This document shows, piece after piece, positions 12,151 through 23,760 of a stretch of 64,000 nt of DNA. The position numbers and the translations under genes are program-made. Position 1 is the first letter of the stretch. The number at the start of each line of letters is the position of its first letter. Under the pieces are notes generated by a model, which saw only the letters and a list, made by a program, of their open reading frames with translations, did not search any database and had not been told where the DNA came from. Origin of the DNA: Epiperipatus broadwayi (lineage: Eukaryota > Onychophora > Udeonychophora > Euonychophora > Peripatidae); the NCBI GenBank assembly GCA_028023455.1, contig JAQFVV010012397.1, positions 4,912,888 through 4,976,887 of the forward strand, in the 5' to 3' direction.

Positions 12151-12816
12151 AAGTATTATTAATAAGCCTATTGGTGTATGGAGGGATTCTAAATCCTAGT
12201 TTAAATTTGTATTTTAATATAGAGTATAAAGCAGAAAAAATTACTCGATTCTTATAGGTCAGCATACATATAAAGTTCAAGATTTTAATTTCCAAAAAAA
12301 GTTACTATTAATAATTGATATGTCTTCTAACATACAGCATAAAACAATAGATCTAATAATAAAAGGTAAATCATTATTTACTACACTTGCTATTTTTTAT
12401 TACTTCATTTGATAATTTAATTTTTTTCGATCAAAAAGATAACTTATACAAAAAATTTTTAAATTTGTTTGCAAAGTTATATTTTGCATTAAAAATTTAT
12501 CAATCTCTGATTGTCATAAAGATTAAATTTAAATAGAATTTTAATGGTTAGATTTATTAAGTTTATTGAATAGATATATTTCTCATTATAGTGTATCTTT
12601 TGACATAATTTCACTAATATGATTAATCAAATCATCTGCCAAAATGTAGATTCTACACATTATTAACTTAGACCACTTTCTTTAAGTGCTCCCATCACTG
12701 TCAATCAAAAGCTTACAGCCTTTTTCATATTTAAAGTCATTCCTTAACATCTTCATCTCCATAATCTTTTTCAATAAGTTCTTTGCAAATTTTCTTCTCT
12801 GAATTTATATATATAT
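12151..12816. other. AT-rich left flank of the LTR element
   Basis: No gene is recognised. The block ends in a short ATATAT run into which the LTR element is inserted. Confidence 0.5.
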
Positions 12817-15420
12817 TGTACCGGTAAAAATCACCATGCTTAATCACACACAGTAATCCGAATTCAAACCCAGTCCACGTCTAGGAATAAATTCCAAAAT
12901 GCAAACTAAATTCAAACCCAAAACCCTGGCATGACCCACCGATGACAACATTACAACGGTACGGGGTTTTCCCTTTACTAGCTCATCGAAAAACACAGAC
13001 TAAATTACCTACAATCAGCTAGTTCATAGATATCTTATAGTCGGGATATTGGTACGGCTAATAATTTAATGTATATATTTAAGTTGTCGATACAGACAGC
13101 AGGTGATTGACTAGATTTCGAGAGTAATAATGCAAGAGAGACAAAATTAGGTTAGATAAATTTTTAATAAATTATTGAAAGCATTGAATAATATTATTTA
13201 CAGGTACGGTAAAACTCTCATATGTATTTTATAATAAATTGCTGCTAGTCATCAATAATCGGTTTGTACTGATTAACAAACTCATGCCAATATTTATGTG
13301 TTTAAATGGTTGTACAGGTTGATATGAGAATCAGAGTAATTGGAGCACTTAAAATATTTAACTACTAGTTTATATTAAGTTGTTTTATTTTAATAGATTC
13401 AAACCATTGCGTATACGGATAAATGGGAGGCGGTTTTATATAAAAATATAATATATAATACTGATGTACTGATGGTTGCAGGGATTAAGGTATACTACAA
13501 ATAATAACTTGCGGTGCATTGACGGAATACCGGGCGGCTTGTACTTTGACAAGTCTTAATGCCCCCAAGTAGATCCGGGACACTACAACCAGCCGGGCTC
13601 ATTTTCGAACCCCGGTGATCCAAGAGATTACCTGGAGAAGAATTTCTTTCTCTCCATGTGGTAGTAAAACGAGACGCCAACTTAGGCGAAGGTAAAGGCA
13701 TTGCCACAGTAACATCGAGGAAGAGTGATCGGAAGTGGATTTTAAAACGAAATTATATAAAACCTTTTCTCTCCGTAACATTTTCTACGCAACAGTCCGA
13801 TATAACTATTCAATAAAAACATGGCGAAATCAAACGATCGCAAAAGTAATAATTAATTAATTTCACTCTGAAACCCATAACTCCCCAGATTGTTCGGAAG
13901 GTAATAATAGCAATAAAATATTCACTTATTATTCTTACTCCGTAATAATATATAAAAAAAATTATAATAAAATTTTAGACTATTTTAAGTATTTGAGATT
14001 TGGAGTATAGATTAAAATATCATGACGAAGTAAAAGAAACAATAAAAATATTTGAATATTTCTCAACTCAACATAAATGAAACAATTTTTAGTTCGATAC
14101 AAGAAAATTACTTTTAAAATGAATATAATAAATATTATGAGATAAACTTTACTGACTTTAATTAGAGTTGAGAAATATTATTATTGGCATCGTTTTGTTT
14201 GTAAAATAAGTAATAGTAAAAATATAAATGTATTCACAAATGGATTATTAGTAGGCACAAATATTAATAATTATCATCTAAAGACTAGAGCACAGAAATA
14301 TTAGAGAAGAAATTTACTGACAGGTTTTAGTGTAACATTTTCAAATGGAAAACAAGAAATTTACATGCAATTAATTAGGTTTACAGATTAAATATAAAAT
14401 TATTACTGAGAGGAAAGTTAAAAAGTTCATGTAACAAAAGTTACCATTCTTTCTTCGTCCGGCTTTTCTTCTTGCGGTGATATGTATGAAGAACGTAGGC
14501 GCGCATTTTGAATTTCTTAGAACGGCATGGTTAATTTAAATGTTGGAATTTGGAAGACTGGAAGCACGGAAAACATTACAGATCAGCGGTACGAAAGATT
14601 TAAATTGGCAGAACAGGGATCAGCTTCTTGGACTTAGCCCATCATGATTGCAGTTTACCGGGCAACTTCTTAATAACGGTTGAAGTGATTTCTCTGGAAC
14701 AACTACTTTGCTGTAGCTTGAGACGATCTAAGCACAGCCAAGTCAAAAGTTAGAGTGTCTATATTATATTTAAGATGGCTACGGTTGACCTTTCTGCCTA
14801 GTTTTTGTTCATGACTCCGCCTCCTTTGATTTTCTGGCCTCCAGCAATATCTAATTTTTGACTATACAATAGCATTTGCCTTTCTTGATAAGAGTTCTAC
14901 GTTTCTCATTTCCATTGTTCGGTTTTCATTTATTTTTAAATTTAATACATGATTCTAAATTGACAAAACAATTACATCGGAATTCGTGAATACAAAAATA
15001 TAAATTCATTATGTTAATTCATCAAAGTACAAATTAATTATTCTATACATTTTGTACAAGTAAGATTTTGATTAAAAATACTGATCAAAGGAATGTGACT
15101 TTTGATCAGCATTTTTAAATGACTTTGTATAATTTGCAAAATTAAAATTTAAAGAAAATATACACGCAATTGAAACTTTTAAATTGAGCTAATATAAATC
15201 CACAAACCACACACACACGAATATTATTTATCATGATTTGTGACATTTATACTCATACTCTTTACATTAAATTCTTTTTAAACAAACACAAAATAAATAA
15301 CTTAAAATTTATGTGGCTTGGAATAGAAAAAGTCTCATTGCGGGTAAATAGTGGTTTAGAATTACCGTTCTTAAATGACAACCATGAAACTAAGATCGAT
15401 TCTTCGATCTGTCTGTTTCA
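12817..15420 (-). repeat. 3' LTR of the gag-only element
   Basis: This copy is downstream of gag in element orientation and directly follows the polypurine tract. At 2604 bp it is far longer than the few hundred bases usual for insect LTRs. It contains two overlapping 60-70 codon minus frames (13,495-13,707 and 13,599-13,781) in its least AT-rich part. The same frames occur in the other LTR, as expected from LTR identity. Sequence differences from the other LTR cluster between about 14,450 and 15,400. Confidence 0.93.
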
Positions 15421-15429
15421 TTTCTTCCT
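15421..15429 (-). promoter_or_regulatory. Polypurine tract for plus-strand priming
   Basis: In element orientation the nine bases AGGAAGAAA lie immediately before the TGAAACAG start of the 3' LTR. Position and composition are those of the RNase H-resistant primer for second-strand synthesis. This fixes the element on the minus strand. Confidence 0.8.
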
Positions 15430-15668
15430 ACTTAAAAAAAAATAACAAAAAAAAATGTTTATACATATTTTACTGACTTACATTTCATTACAAAGTTGAT
15501 CGACTTTGGAGAACAGTCTGGGTGAGAGTTTGAACCTAAACATGGGTGTGGAATGATACATTTTATCAATCATTTGTATATTAATGTCCATTGGTCTTTA
15601 CTCATCATCTGAAACATTTATAACATAGTGGTCATTTACCGGGTTATCCCAAAATTACTGTTTGTTTT

Positions 15669-16790
15669 CTATGTTCTCCCTGGGTCAGGAGGTATATAAG
15701 GCTTTAATTGTCTCGCGTTGTAATGACTCTGCTCCCATTCCCTTTTTGTTGGAGACAAATCCCCATAATCAATCTGGTTTAAAAGCTCAATAGTTTTTTC
15801 AAACGACATGGGGCAGCTTCCCAGCATCATTCTTTGTACCCACGGTGGTAAATTATGCACAATAATCCGGATAATGTGCTGATCAGTGTACTTAAAAGCA
15901 GTAAGAGATTTAAGTATTGTCACTTGGTGAATGAAGAATGCTGCATAACCCTGTCTGTTGTTTTCATTATATTTTTGACTGGAGAGCTTGTGTAAAAGTC
16001 CCTCCTGCTTCTCTTCACTCCAATACCTTTTTAAAAGGGCATTTTCATAACCTTGAATTGTAATCGGTGGGTTTTTCAATAATTTCCACCAAGCCTTCGC
16101 GGATTCCTTTAGATAATGGCTGGCTACTGTTATTTTCTCCTTCTCGGTCATTTGGTGTAAGCATAAAAATTCCTTGACACTATCCAAATGTACATCTGGA
16201 TTTTCTCCGGGGTCACCTTTAAATATTTGAATATGAATGGATGACCCAAAGTATGGTATATTACTCATCCTTATTTGGGGATTTATTGTCTGTTCTACTT
16301 TTATTTCTTTTCCTTTGATAGCAGTTTCCCTTGCCACTATTGGTTTTTCAATTTGACCCTGCCTCTCAGTTTGCATCTCCAACTCATCATTACTAACTTC
16401 TATCTTCTGGCTTGTTTTCTCTTCACTGACTTCCTCGCTCTGAATTTCCAACTCCTTCGGTATGGTTTGGTCATCTTCTTCCTTCTTTGTATTGCTATTG
16501 GATTTCTCTTCCCGATCTGGTTTACCATCAATCCCCATACGTCCTTCTTCAATTCTCAACATCCGCTCCATCATAGCCATCATAAGTTTTCTATCTTCTC
16601 TCATCTCCTCGAGAATCGCGTAAAACTTCCCATCATCATCGTGCTCCCTCTGCTTGGCATTCTTCTCTAATCGTCTACAACTTTTTCTTTTATCAGGATA
16701 TTTTTTAAAAACAATCTCATGATCACTGGATGTGTCTGATGTTTCTGCACCATTTTCAGATGATTTACTGAACCCTTCTATTTCTGCCAT
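15669..16790 (-). CDS. Gag-like capsid protein of the LTR element
   Basis: A 373-codon intact frame, the longest in the window. The start is supported by a good context (A at -3, G at +4). Residues 1-50 are charged and Ser-rich. Residues 55-85 are rich in E, K, R and M and likely helical or coiled-coil. Residues 90-170 are very acidic and lysine-rich. Residues 185-345 form a Retrotrans_gag-type capsid domain: FKGDPGENP at 190-198, LKESAKAWW at 227-235, YENALLKRYW at 248-257 and LPPWVQ at 314-319. The protein ends PYIPPDPGRT at 373 with no CCHC zinc knuckle and no downstream protease. Gag normally packages the RNA into cytoplasmic particles; here RNA binding would have to rely on basic segments or on a partner Gag. 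The intact frame beside 1.5 percent diverged LTRs fits recent or selected coding. Confidence 0.88.
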   Translation of the reverse strand: MAEIEGFSKSSENGAETSDTSSDHEIVFKKYPDKRKSCRRLEKNAKQREHDDDGKFYAILEEMREDRKLMMAMMERMLRIEEGRMGIDGKPDREEKSNSNTKKEEDDQTIPKELEIQSEEVSEEKTSQKIEVSNDELEMQTERQGQIEKPIVARETAIKGKEIKVEQTINPQIRMSNIPYFGSSIHIQIFKGDPGENPDVHLDSVKEFLCLHQMTEKEKITVASHYLKESAKAWWKLLKNPPITIQGYENALLKRYWSEEKQEGLLHKLSSQKYNENNRQGYAAFFIHQVTILKSLTAFKYTDQHIIRIIVHNLPPWVQRMMLGSCPMSFEKTIELLNQIDYGDLSPTKREWEQSHYNARQLKPYIPPDPGRT

Positions 16791-18222
16791 TTGGTATTTT
16801 TTTTTTTTTTTAATTATATGTGTGTTTTTTTTTTTTTTTTAGCAGGTGAATTAGTTATTCGCGAAATACTTTTTTATTTATGTATATATTCATAAAAGAT
16901 ACTGATCCCTGATCCTATATGCCAAATCCTTCCCCGCTGCTGATACTGTTCCCACCTTTCTCATCCAGTTTGTGTGTCTTCCTTCCTTTCTTTTTTTCGC
17001 CTACGTTCCGATTGATTTCTGTTATATAAAACCCCTTTTTCACTTTTTTTATTTTATTTTATTATTACATGTATATATATGATATGATAACGTGTATCTA
17101 AATTATTAATAAGGGGAGAGAAAAAACTTTATTTCACCCAGTTCGAACTATTCTCCTCAGTCCTATAAAACAACATATTAACAATTAGTATATAACACAA
17201 TAATATTCTTATAATACTGTCAGTAACTCTCTCTCTATATATATATATCACCATTTCTCTCTTTTATAGACCAAACAAAACTCACCACTGCTGTATGGAC
17301 AAACATATTTGCTGACAAATTTATTTGAAAGGCGCCAGCCAGCAACATGTGACCAATAGATAATTTAATCCACTGATCCCCAAATATATACTTTTACGTG
17401 ACTTAATAAAATCATTTGATTCAAGAACATAATGTTTTATGTAGAACGTTTAATATTAACGCTACTTCTGCGGGGTTATCATACAATTTCAAGTTTCTAT
17501 AACGTACGTGTATATACCGTTAACACTTTGACGACTGTATTTGGCTGATTGGTTTTATACAAAAAAAACTTAACCTAAACGGTTACTCTACTTAATATCG
17601 GATAGCACATATTCTGGCCAAACTTTATTCAACTGATATTTATATTATGCACTGGCTTTGATAAGATTTCTATATTAAACAATATATATACACACATACA
17701 CGCGTTTATTTTTAAGACATGAAAAGTAATCCTACTTTCTTTGCTTTATTTTTTTTTTCTAAAAAAAATTTTCAAACAACAAAACAAAATTGACTTGCAA
17801 AAAGATTTATGAAATAACATTCGTTTATTTTGAATTAAATAAACGCACAAAATCGATACAGGTTTTCACTTGCTTTGAAACTATTCTCAATATTTTTGTC
17901 GTTAAAACAAAACTTCAAAATCGCTTTCACACTTTTTTTTTCAAAAAAAAAATCTCACTATATTATCTTAACAATATTAGAAGGCAATCTATTCAACTGA
18001 AACTACTTGCAAGCACGGGGTGAAAAAAAAATTAGTATATTTGACTTACTCAAAACATCGTTTTAAAACTGCGCATTTTAATAACGCAAAGTATATATAT
18101 CTCAACGGTATGAAAAAAAAATCGAATATTTCTATAATTTAATATTTACTCTTGTTCACTCTGCAGGGTGTGGGAGATTTCTTCATCAGAGCACCACGGA
18201 GGGCGTCCAAAATTTTAAACAC
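16791..18222 (-). other. Long 5' leader of the gag-only element
   Basis: The 1432 bases between the 5' LTR and gag are AT-rich with several poly-A/T runs and no long frame on the sense strand. A primer-binding site is not certain. The first TGG in element orientation is about 13 bases inside the LTR boundary, in TTGGACGCCCTCCGTGG, and a second TGG follows within 20 bases. I cannot assign either to a tRNA 3' end. Packaging signals would be expected here. Confidence 0.6.
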
Positions 18223-20824
18223 TGTACCGGTAAAAATCACCATGCTTAATCACACACAGTAATCCGAATTCAAACCCAGTCCACGTCTAGGAATAAATTC
18301 CAAAATGCAAACTAAATTCAAACCCAAAACCCTGGCATGACCCACCGATGACAACATTACAACGGTACGGGGTTTTCCCTTTACTAGCTCATCGAAAAAC
18401 ACAGACTAAATTACCTACAATCAGCTAGTTCATAGATATCTTATAGTCGGGATATTGGTACGGCTAATAATTTAATGTATATATTTAAGTTGTCGATACA
18501 GACAGCAGGTGATTGACTAGATTTCGAGAGTAATAATGCAAGAGAGACAAAATTAGGTTAGGTAAATTTTTAATAAATTATTGAAAGCATTGAATAATAT
18601 TATTTACAGGTATGGTAAAACTCTCATATGGATTTTATAATAAATTGCTGCTAGTCATCAATAATCGGTTGGTACTGATTAACAAACTCATGCCAATATT
18701 TATGTGTTTAAATGGTTGTACAGGTTGATATGAGAATCAGAGTAATTGGAGCACTTAAAATATTTAACTACTAGTTTATATTAAGTTGTTTTATTTTAAT
18801 AGATTCAAACCATTGCGTATACGGATAAGTGGGAGGCGGTTTTATATAAAAATATAATATATAATACTGATGTACTGATGGTTGCAGGGATTAAGGTATA
18901 CTACAAATAATAACTTGCGGTGCATTGACGGAATACCGGGCGGCTTGTACTTTGACAAGTCTTAATGCCCCCAAGTAGATCCAGGACACTACAACCAGCC
19001 GGGCTCATTTTCGAACCCCGGTGATCCAAGAGATTACCTGGAGAAGAATTTCTTTCTCTCCATGTGGTAGTAAAACGAGACGCCAACTTAGGCGAAGGTA
19101 AAGGCATTGCCACAGTAACATCGAGGAAGAGTGATCGGAAGTGGATTTTAAAACGAAATTATATAAAACCTTTTCTCTCCGTAACATTTTCTGCGCAACA
19201 GTCCGATATAACTATTCAATAAAAACATGGCGAAATCAAACGATCGCAAAAGTAATAATTAATTAATTTCACTCTGAAACCCATAACTCCCCAGATTGTT
19301 CGGAAGGTAATAATAGCAATAAAATATTCACTTATTCTTACTCCGTAATAATATATAAAAAAAAATTATAATAAAATTTTAGACTGTTTTAAGTATTTGA
19401 GATTTGGAGTATAGATTAAAATATCCTGACGAAGTAAAAGAAACAATAAAAATATTTGAATATTTCTCAACTCAACATAAATGAACCAATTTTTAGTTCG
19501 ATACAAGAAAATTACTTTTAAAATGAATATAATAAATATTATGAGATAAACTTTACTGACTTTAATTAGAGTTGAGAAATATTATTATTGGCATCGTTTT
19601 GTTTGTAAAATAAGTAATAGTAAAAATATAAATGTATTCACAAATGGATTATTAGTAGGCACAAATATTAATAATTATCATCTACAGACTAGAGCCCAGA
19701 AATATTAGAGAAGAAATTTACTGACAGGTTTTAGTGTAACATTTTCAAATGGAAAACAAAAAATTTACATGCAATTAATTAGGTTTACAGATTAAATATA
19801 AAATTATTACTGAGAGGAGAGTTAAAAAGTTCATGTAACAAAAGTTACCATTCTTTCTTCTTCCGGCTTTTCTTCTCGCGGTGATATGTATGGAGAACGT
19901 AGGCGCGCATTTTGAATTTCTTAAAACGGCCTGGGTTATTGAAATGTTGGAATTTGGAAGACTGGAAGCACGGAAAACATTACAGATCAGCGGTACGAAA
20001 GATTTAAATTGGCAGAACAGGGATCACCTTCTTGGACTTAGCCCATCATGATTGCAGTTTACCGGGCAACTTCTTAATAACGGTTGAAGTGATTTCTCTG
20101 GAACAACTACTTTGCTGTAGCTTGAGACGATCCAAGCACAGCCAAGTCAAAAGTTAGAGTGTCTATATTATATTTAAGATGGCTACGGTTGACCTTTCTG
20201 CCTAGTTTTTGTTCATGACTCTGCCTCCTTTGATTTTCCGGCCTCCAGCAATATCTAATTTTTGACTATACAATAGCATTTGCCTTTCTTGATAAGAGTT
20301 CTACGTTTCTCATTTCCATTGTTCAGTTTTCATTTATTTTTAAATTTAATACCTGATTCTAAATTGACAAAACAATTACATCGGAATTCGTGAATACAAA
20401 AATATAAATTCATTATATTAATTCATCAAAGTACAAATTAATTATTCTATACATTTTGTACAAGTAAGATTTTGATTAAAACTACTGATCAAAGGAATGT
20501 GACTTTTGATCAGCATTTTTAAATGACTTTGTATAATTTGCAAAATTAAAATTTAAAGAAAATATACACGCAATTGAAACTTTTAAATTGAGCTAATATA
20601 AATCCACAAACCACACACACACAAATATTATTCTTCATGATTTGTGACATTTATACTCATACTCTTTACATTAAATTCTTTTTAAACAAACACAAAATAA
20701 ATAACTTAAAATTTATGTAGCTTGGGGTAGAAAAAGTCTCATTGCGGGTAAATAGTGGTATAGAATTACCGTTCTTAAATGACAACCATGAAACTAAGAT
20801 CGATTCTTCGATCTGTCTGTTTCA
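18223..20824 (-). repeat. 5' LTR of the gag-only element
   Basis: This copy lies upstream of gag in element orientation, so its promoter would drive the transcript. It lacks a 3-bp ATT present in the other copy near 13,930 and carries one extra A in a nearby poly-A run. Most other differences are single-base changes. Confidence 0.93.
18838..18848 (-). promoter_or_regulatory. Candidate TATA box in the 5' LTR
   Basis: Minus strand reads TATATAAAACC, followed by less AT-rich sequence, with about 610 bp of LTR left before the internal region. The same motif sits at 13,433-13,443 in the other LTR. In DNA this AT-rich a TATA match alone is weak evidence. Confidence 0.3.
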
Positions 20825-22264
20825 ATATATATATATATATAATTTACTTTTTAAAATTTCTTTAATAAAAATGTTTTTATTCATTTTTTCAACACTTATG
20901 TTTACAAATAATTTTTAATTTTTTTTTAAATATAAATTTTTATAGCTGCCAATATTTCTTAAATAGTCCAAATCTTGATTCAACATAAAAATAAAATCGC
21001 AAATAACACATTGTAAAAGGATTTTTCAATTTTTAACTTTCAGAGTTACTTATGTACCTCTGCTATCATATTTTTTTACATTTTTCACTACTTCATTTTT
21101 GTCTCTCCAGCATTTCCCAACATTTAACAGGAACTAATTTTCTTTATACTTTCATAAACAACTAGTATTTTTAAATTTTAGTCTTTCCATCCGTTTGAAT
21201 GATTTTTAGTTTACTTGCAGTTATTTTTGCTCTAAATTTTATTAAACATTTCACATATTCTACTTAAGATCCTAACAAAAAAATTCTCACTATATTCATT
21301 AATTTTCATATTATTAACAAATGTGATACAATGAACTTTTATTTCATAATTAATCTAAATAAATATTAAACAAAATAAAAGAAAGAAATCATTATATTTC
21401 TGCATGCATTTGCAACTTTTATGGATGCATCTGACATATAATGATTTATAACAAGGAACAATCAATAATCTCAATCCAATGTCAAGACAAATTTCTTTAT
21501 GCAATAAAAGTAGATATCTATATTTGTCTATGGTCTAATGTGTTTAAAGATGATTAAATTAACTTCATTAAACAAGCAAATATAACCTATGGAGAGAAGA
21601 CTGTTTTTTATTATTTTGATCAAGTCAAAGGTTATGAAACTGTAGAATGCAAATCAGAAACACTGTGAATTACAACAATATTTTCCATATTTACAATGAA
21701 TAGGTGAAAATAGATTTTATCTACCAATATTGGTAAAAGATGACGTTTTTTTCATATTAAGAATCCAAAAATTTCTTAATGAGAATATGCAATTTACTGA
21801 TTTTTATGATATATTAATAAAAATACAAATCACTTATTAGAAGCTCATTTTGCATCATTTTTTCTTCCGATTATACTAAATGATTATCTGACCTGAATTT
21901 TTTTCTATTCATTCCATTCAAGTTAATATGAATGAAATTAGTTTGTTTCCTTCATATAAGTTAGCATCTTCCTGCTATTTAATTTTTTTTGATGGCAGTA
22001 AACTTTTATAAATCATAAATCTTGGTGTTTTTTTAGCTTTGTTCAACCAAAGAATTTATGATATTTTCAATGAGTTCTGATTGTCAAAGTTAATTTAATG
22101 AAGCCATTATTCTAAACTCATAATAAAATTGTCTTTTGAGAAAGATAATTGCACTATTGTATATTTGTTTTTTGATTTCACACTTTTGAAAATATCAACT
22201 AAGTTGTCTATAAATTCATTTAAGCCATTAAACATCACATGATCATCATTTTTTATGCTGTTTA
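20825..22264. other. AT-rich right flank, no gene seen
   Basis: It begins with the AT run into which the LTR element inserted. No repeat family or coding frame is recognised. Confidence 0.55.
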
Positions 22265-22469
22265 CACTTAGGAAAAACATTCCATACAGTAGCACCACTC
22301 AGTGCAAGCCAGAATAATCAATTGATGCATGTCACAAGCTAAAACCTGGTCTAGGGCTATTGAATGAATAGGCACTAAATAGGGATTTAATACACAAACA
22401 TTCCTGCATCCATTGATTACTTTGGCTTGCATTGAGTGGCAGTACTGTATGGAAAGTTTTATCTCTGTG
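22265..22469 (+). mobile_element. Hairpin MITE, family A copy 1
   Basis: The left end contains CCATACAGTAGCACCACTCA then GTGCAAGCC, and the right end carries the inverted match GGCTTGCATTGAGTGG then CAGTACTGTATGG. The inverted ends are about 60 bp. The interior reads CACAAGCTAAAACCTGGTCT and GAATAGGCACTAAATAGGG, as in copies at 43,526, 50,562 and 62,575. No coding capacity, so it would need a transposase in trans. Confidence 0.8.
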
Positions 22470-23293
22470 TGTCTATAAATTTCTTGATATGACCATATTT
22501 TTTATCATTAACATTTCTTTACTAAACCACAAAAACAATTACTATAGCTTGTAAAGTGCTTTTGAATAGGCTATTTTTATTCTACTATAGTGTTACTGTT
22601 ATTTATTGCAAACTTAAAATAATCAATATATTCTAGATGAGAGTGATTATTAAATATATATCTGGTAATATTGTATCCAAATTTGTAAGCTGTAGCTTTA
22701 TATTAAAAAAAAGAATAAATGGTGCTTTTTATATGAAAAAGACTTCAAAAGATAAGTGTGCATTGATGAGAACCATAAGACAGAAGTTAATCTGGTCACA
22801 TCATTTGGCTAATACTTGGTACAGGTTTAATAAGTATGCATATAATATATGGCAGCACTAGAAAAGAACAACAAATTTACTATTGAATTTACTTCCCTAA
22901 ACACTGTTCTTTTTTTTATATTAAACATTTTTTTTACTTTATATAATATGTAGCACAAATTTGGCACAACTCAATCCAATATTCATTTTTTAAACTCTAT
23001 CCAAAATTAATTAATATCTAATCAATGCCTCTGTCATTTATTTTCTCTATTCTTCTTTGCATCAAAACATTTTCTGATCACTGATTATTTCATTTATTCT
23101 TTTCCAACATCAAATTTCTCTGTTTTATTTATTTTGCTTTTGTCATGATCATTGAATATGAAATTATATGAGATATATTTTTTCTTCACAATAATATAAA
23201 TTTTGACAAAATTATTATAAGTATATTCTTTTTCTAAGTCTGTTGATTTTTTCCCCTTTTACTTTGTAAGTTGTTTTCAATTTTAGTTATCAC
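22470..23293. other. AT-rich DNA, no gene seen
   Basis: A 74-codon plus frame at 22,637-22,861 has no recognisable domain and no supporting context. Confidence 0.5.
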
Positions 23294-23760
23294 TTGATGT
23301 GATGTGATGTATTGTGCTTCTCCTTAAACGAAGTCAAGAATATCTAAGCAATTATGCCCAGATAAATCTGTTAGCCACTTTATTTTCCATTCCCCATTCT
23401 AAATTTTCCCATATTCTGCTCCATCCCATTTCCACAACATAATCTTTGTCAACTCTATAACCTTTATATCTAAATGCCCCTTATATTTTCCCAAACTCAG
23501 CATAAAAACCAACAATTCACTTTCTTCTGTGATGTGATGTACCATGATTTCTCCTTAAACATAGTCAGGAATCTCTCAGCAATTATGCCCAAAGAAACAT
23601 GTTAGCCACTTTGCCTCCCTTCAATTCACCACCCTAAAATTTCCCATAATCTGCTCCATCCTATTTTTACAACATAATCTTTGTCAACTCTATGGCCTTT
23701 ATATCTAAATCCCGCTTTTCTTTTCCCAAACCCAGCATAAAAATCAATAACCCACTTTCT
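23294..23760 (-). repeat. Tandem duplication of the LINE 3' terminus, about 235-bp unit
   Basis: Two direct copies share AACATAATCTTTGTCAACTC, TTATATCTAAATGCC/CCC, CAGCATAAAAA and TTCTCCTTAAAC in the same order, one ending near 23,525 and the other near 23,760. Each copy includes the last codons and the GATGTGATGTGATG-like tail, so the duplicated unit ends at the LINE 3' tail. Confidence 0.85.

Larger units (their letters stand above)
12817..20824 (-). mobile_element. Gag-only LTR retrotransposon with 2.6-kb LTRs
   Basis: Two direct repeats of 2604 and 2602 bp flank 2802 internal bases. In plus orientation each starts TGTACCGG and ends TCTGTTTCA, so the repeats have TG...CA ends. The internal region carries one gag-like ORF on minus, and the matching polypurine tract abuts the left LTR, so the element reads right to left. 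Short AT repeats flank both outer ends, and ATAT directly borders each, consistent with a 4-bp duplication but not provable in AT repeat. I count about 39 differences between the LTRs (roughly 1.5 percent), so insertion is fairly recent. No protease, reverse transcriptase, RNase H or integrase frame is present; there is no room for one outside gag and a 1.4-kb leader. It is therefore a non-autonomous derivative, probably of a Ty3/gypsy-type element. Confidence 0.93.

Noticed and set aside
13600-13625. GGGGTTCGAA on minus in the LTR, resembling a tRNA B box
   Set aside because: No A box at the right distance and no cloverleaf; the downstream bases do not match the B-box consensus.
13495-13781. 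Overlapping 70- and 60-codon minus frames, repeated at 18,901-19,187
   Set aside because: Their conservation is fully explained by LTR identity. No domain or start context supports translation.
16275-16670. 131-codon plus-strand frame
   Set aside because: Antisense shadow of the gag frame; hydrophobic composition is the complement of the acidic, lysine-rich Gag N-terminus.
18190-18222. Primer-binding site for the gag-only element
   Set aside because: TGG-containing sequences are present near the LTR boundary, but I could not match either to a tRNA 3' end without a search.
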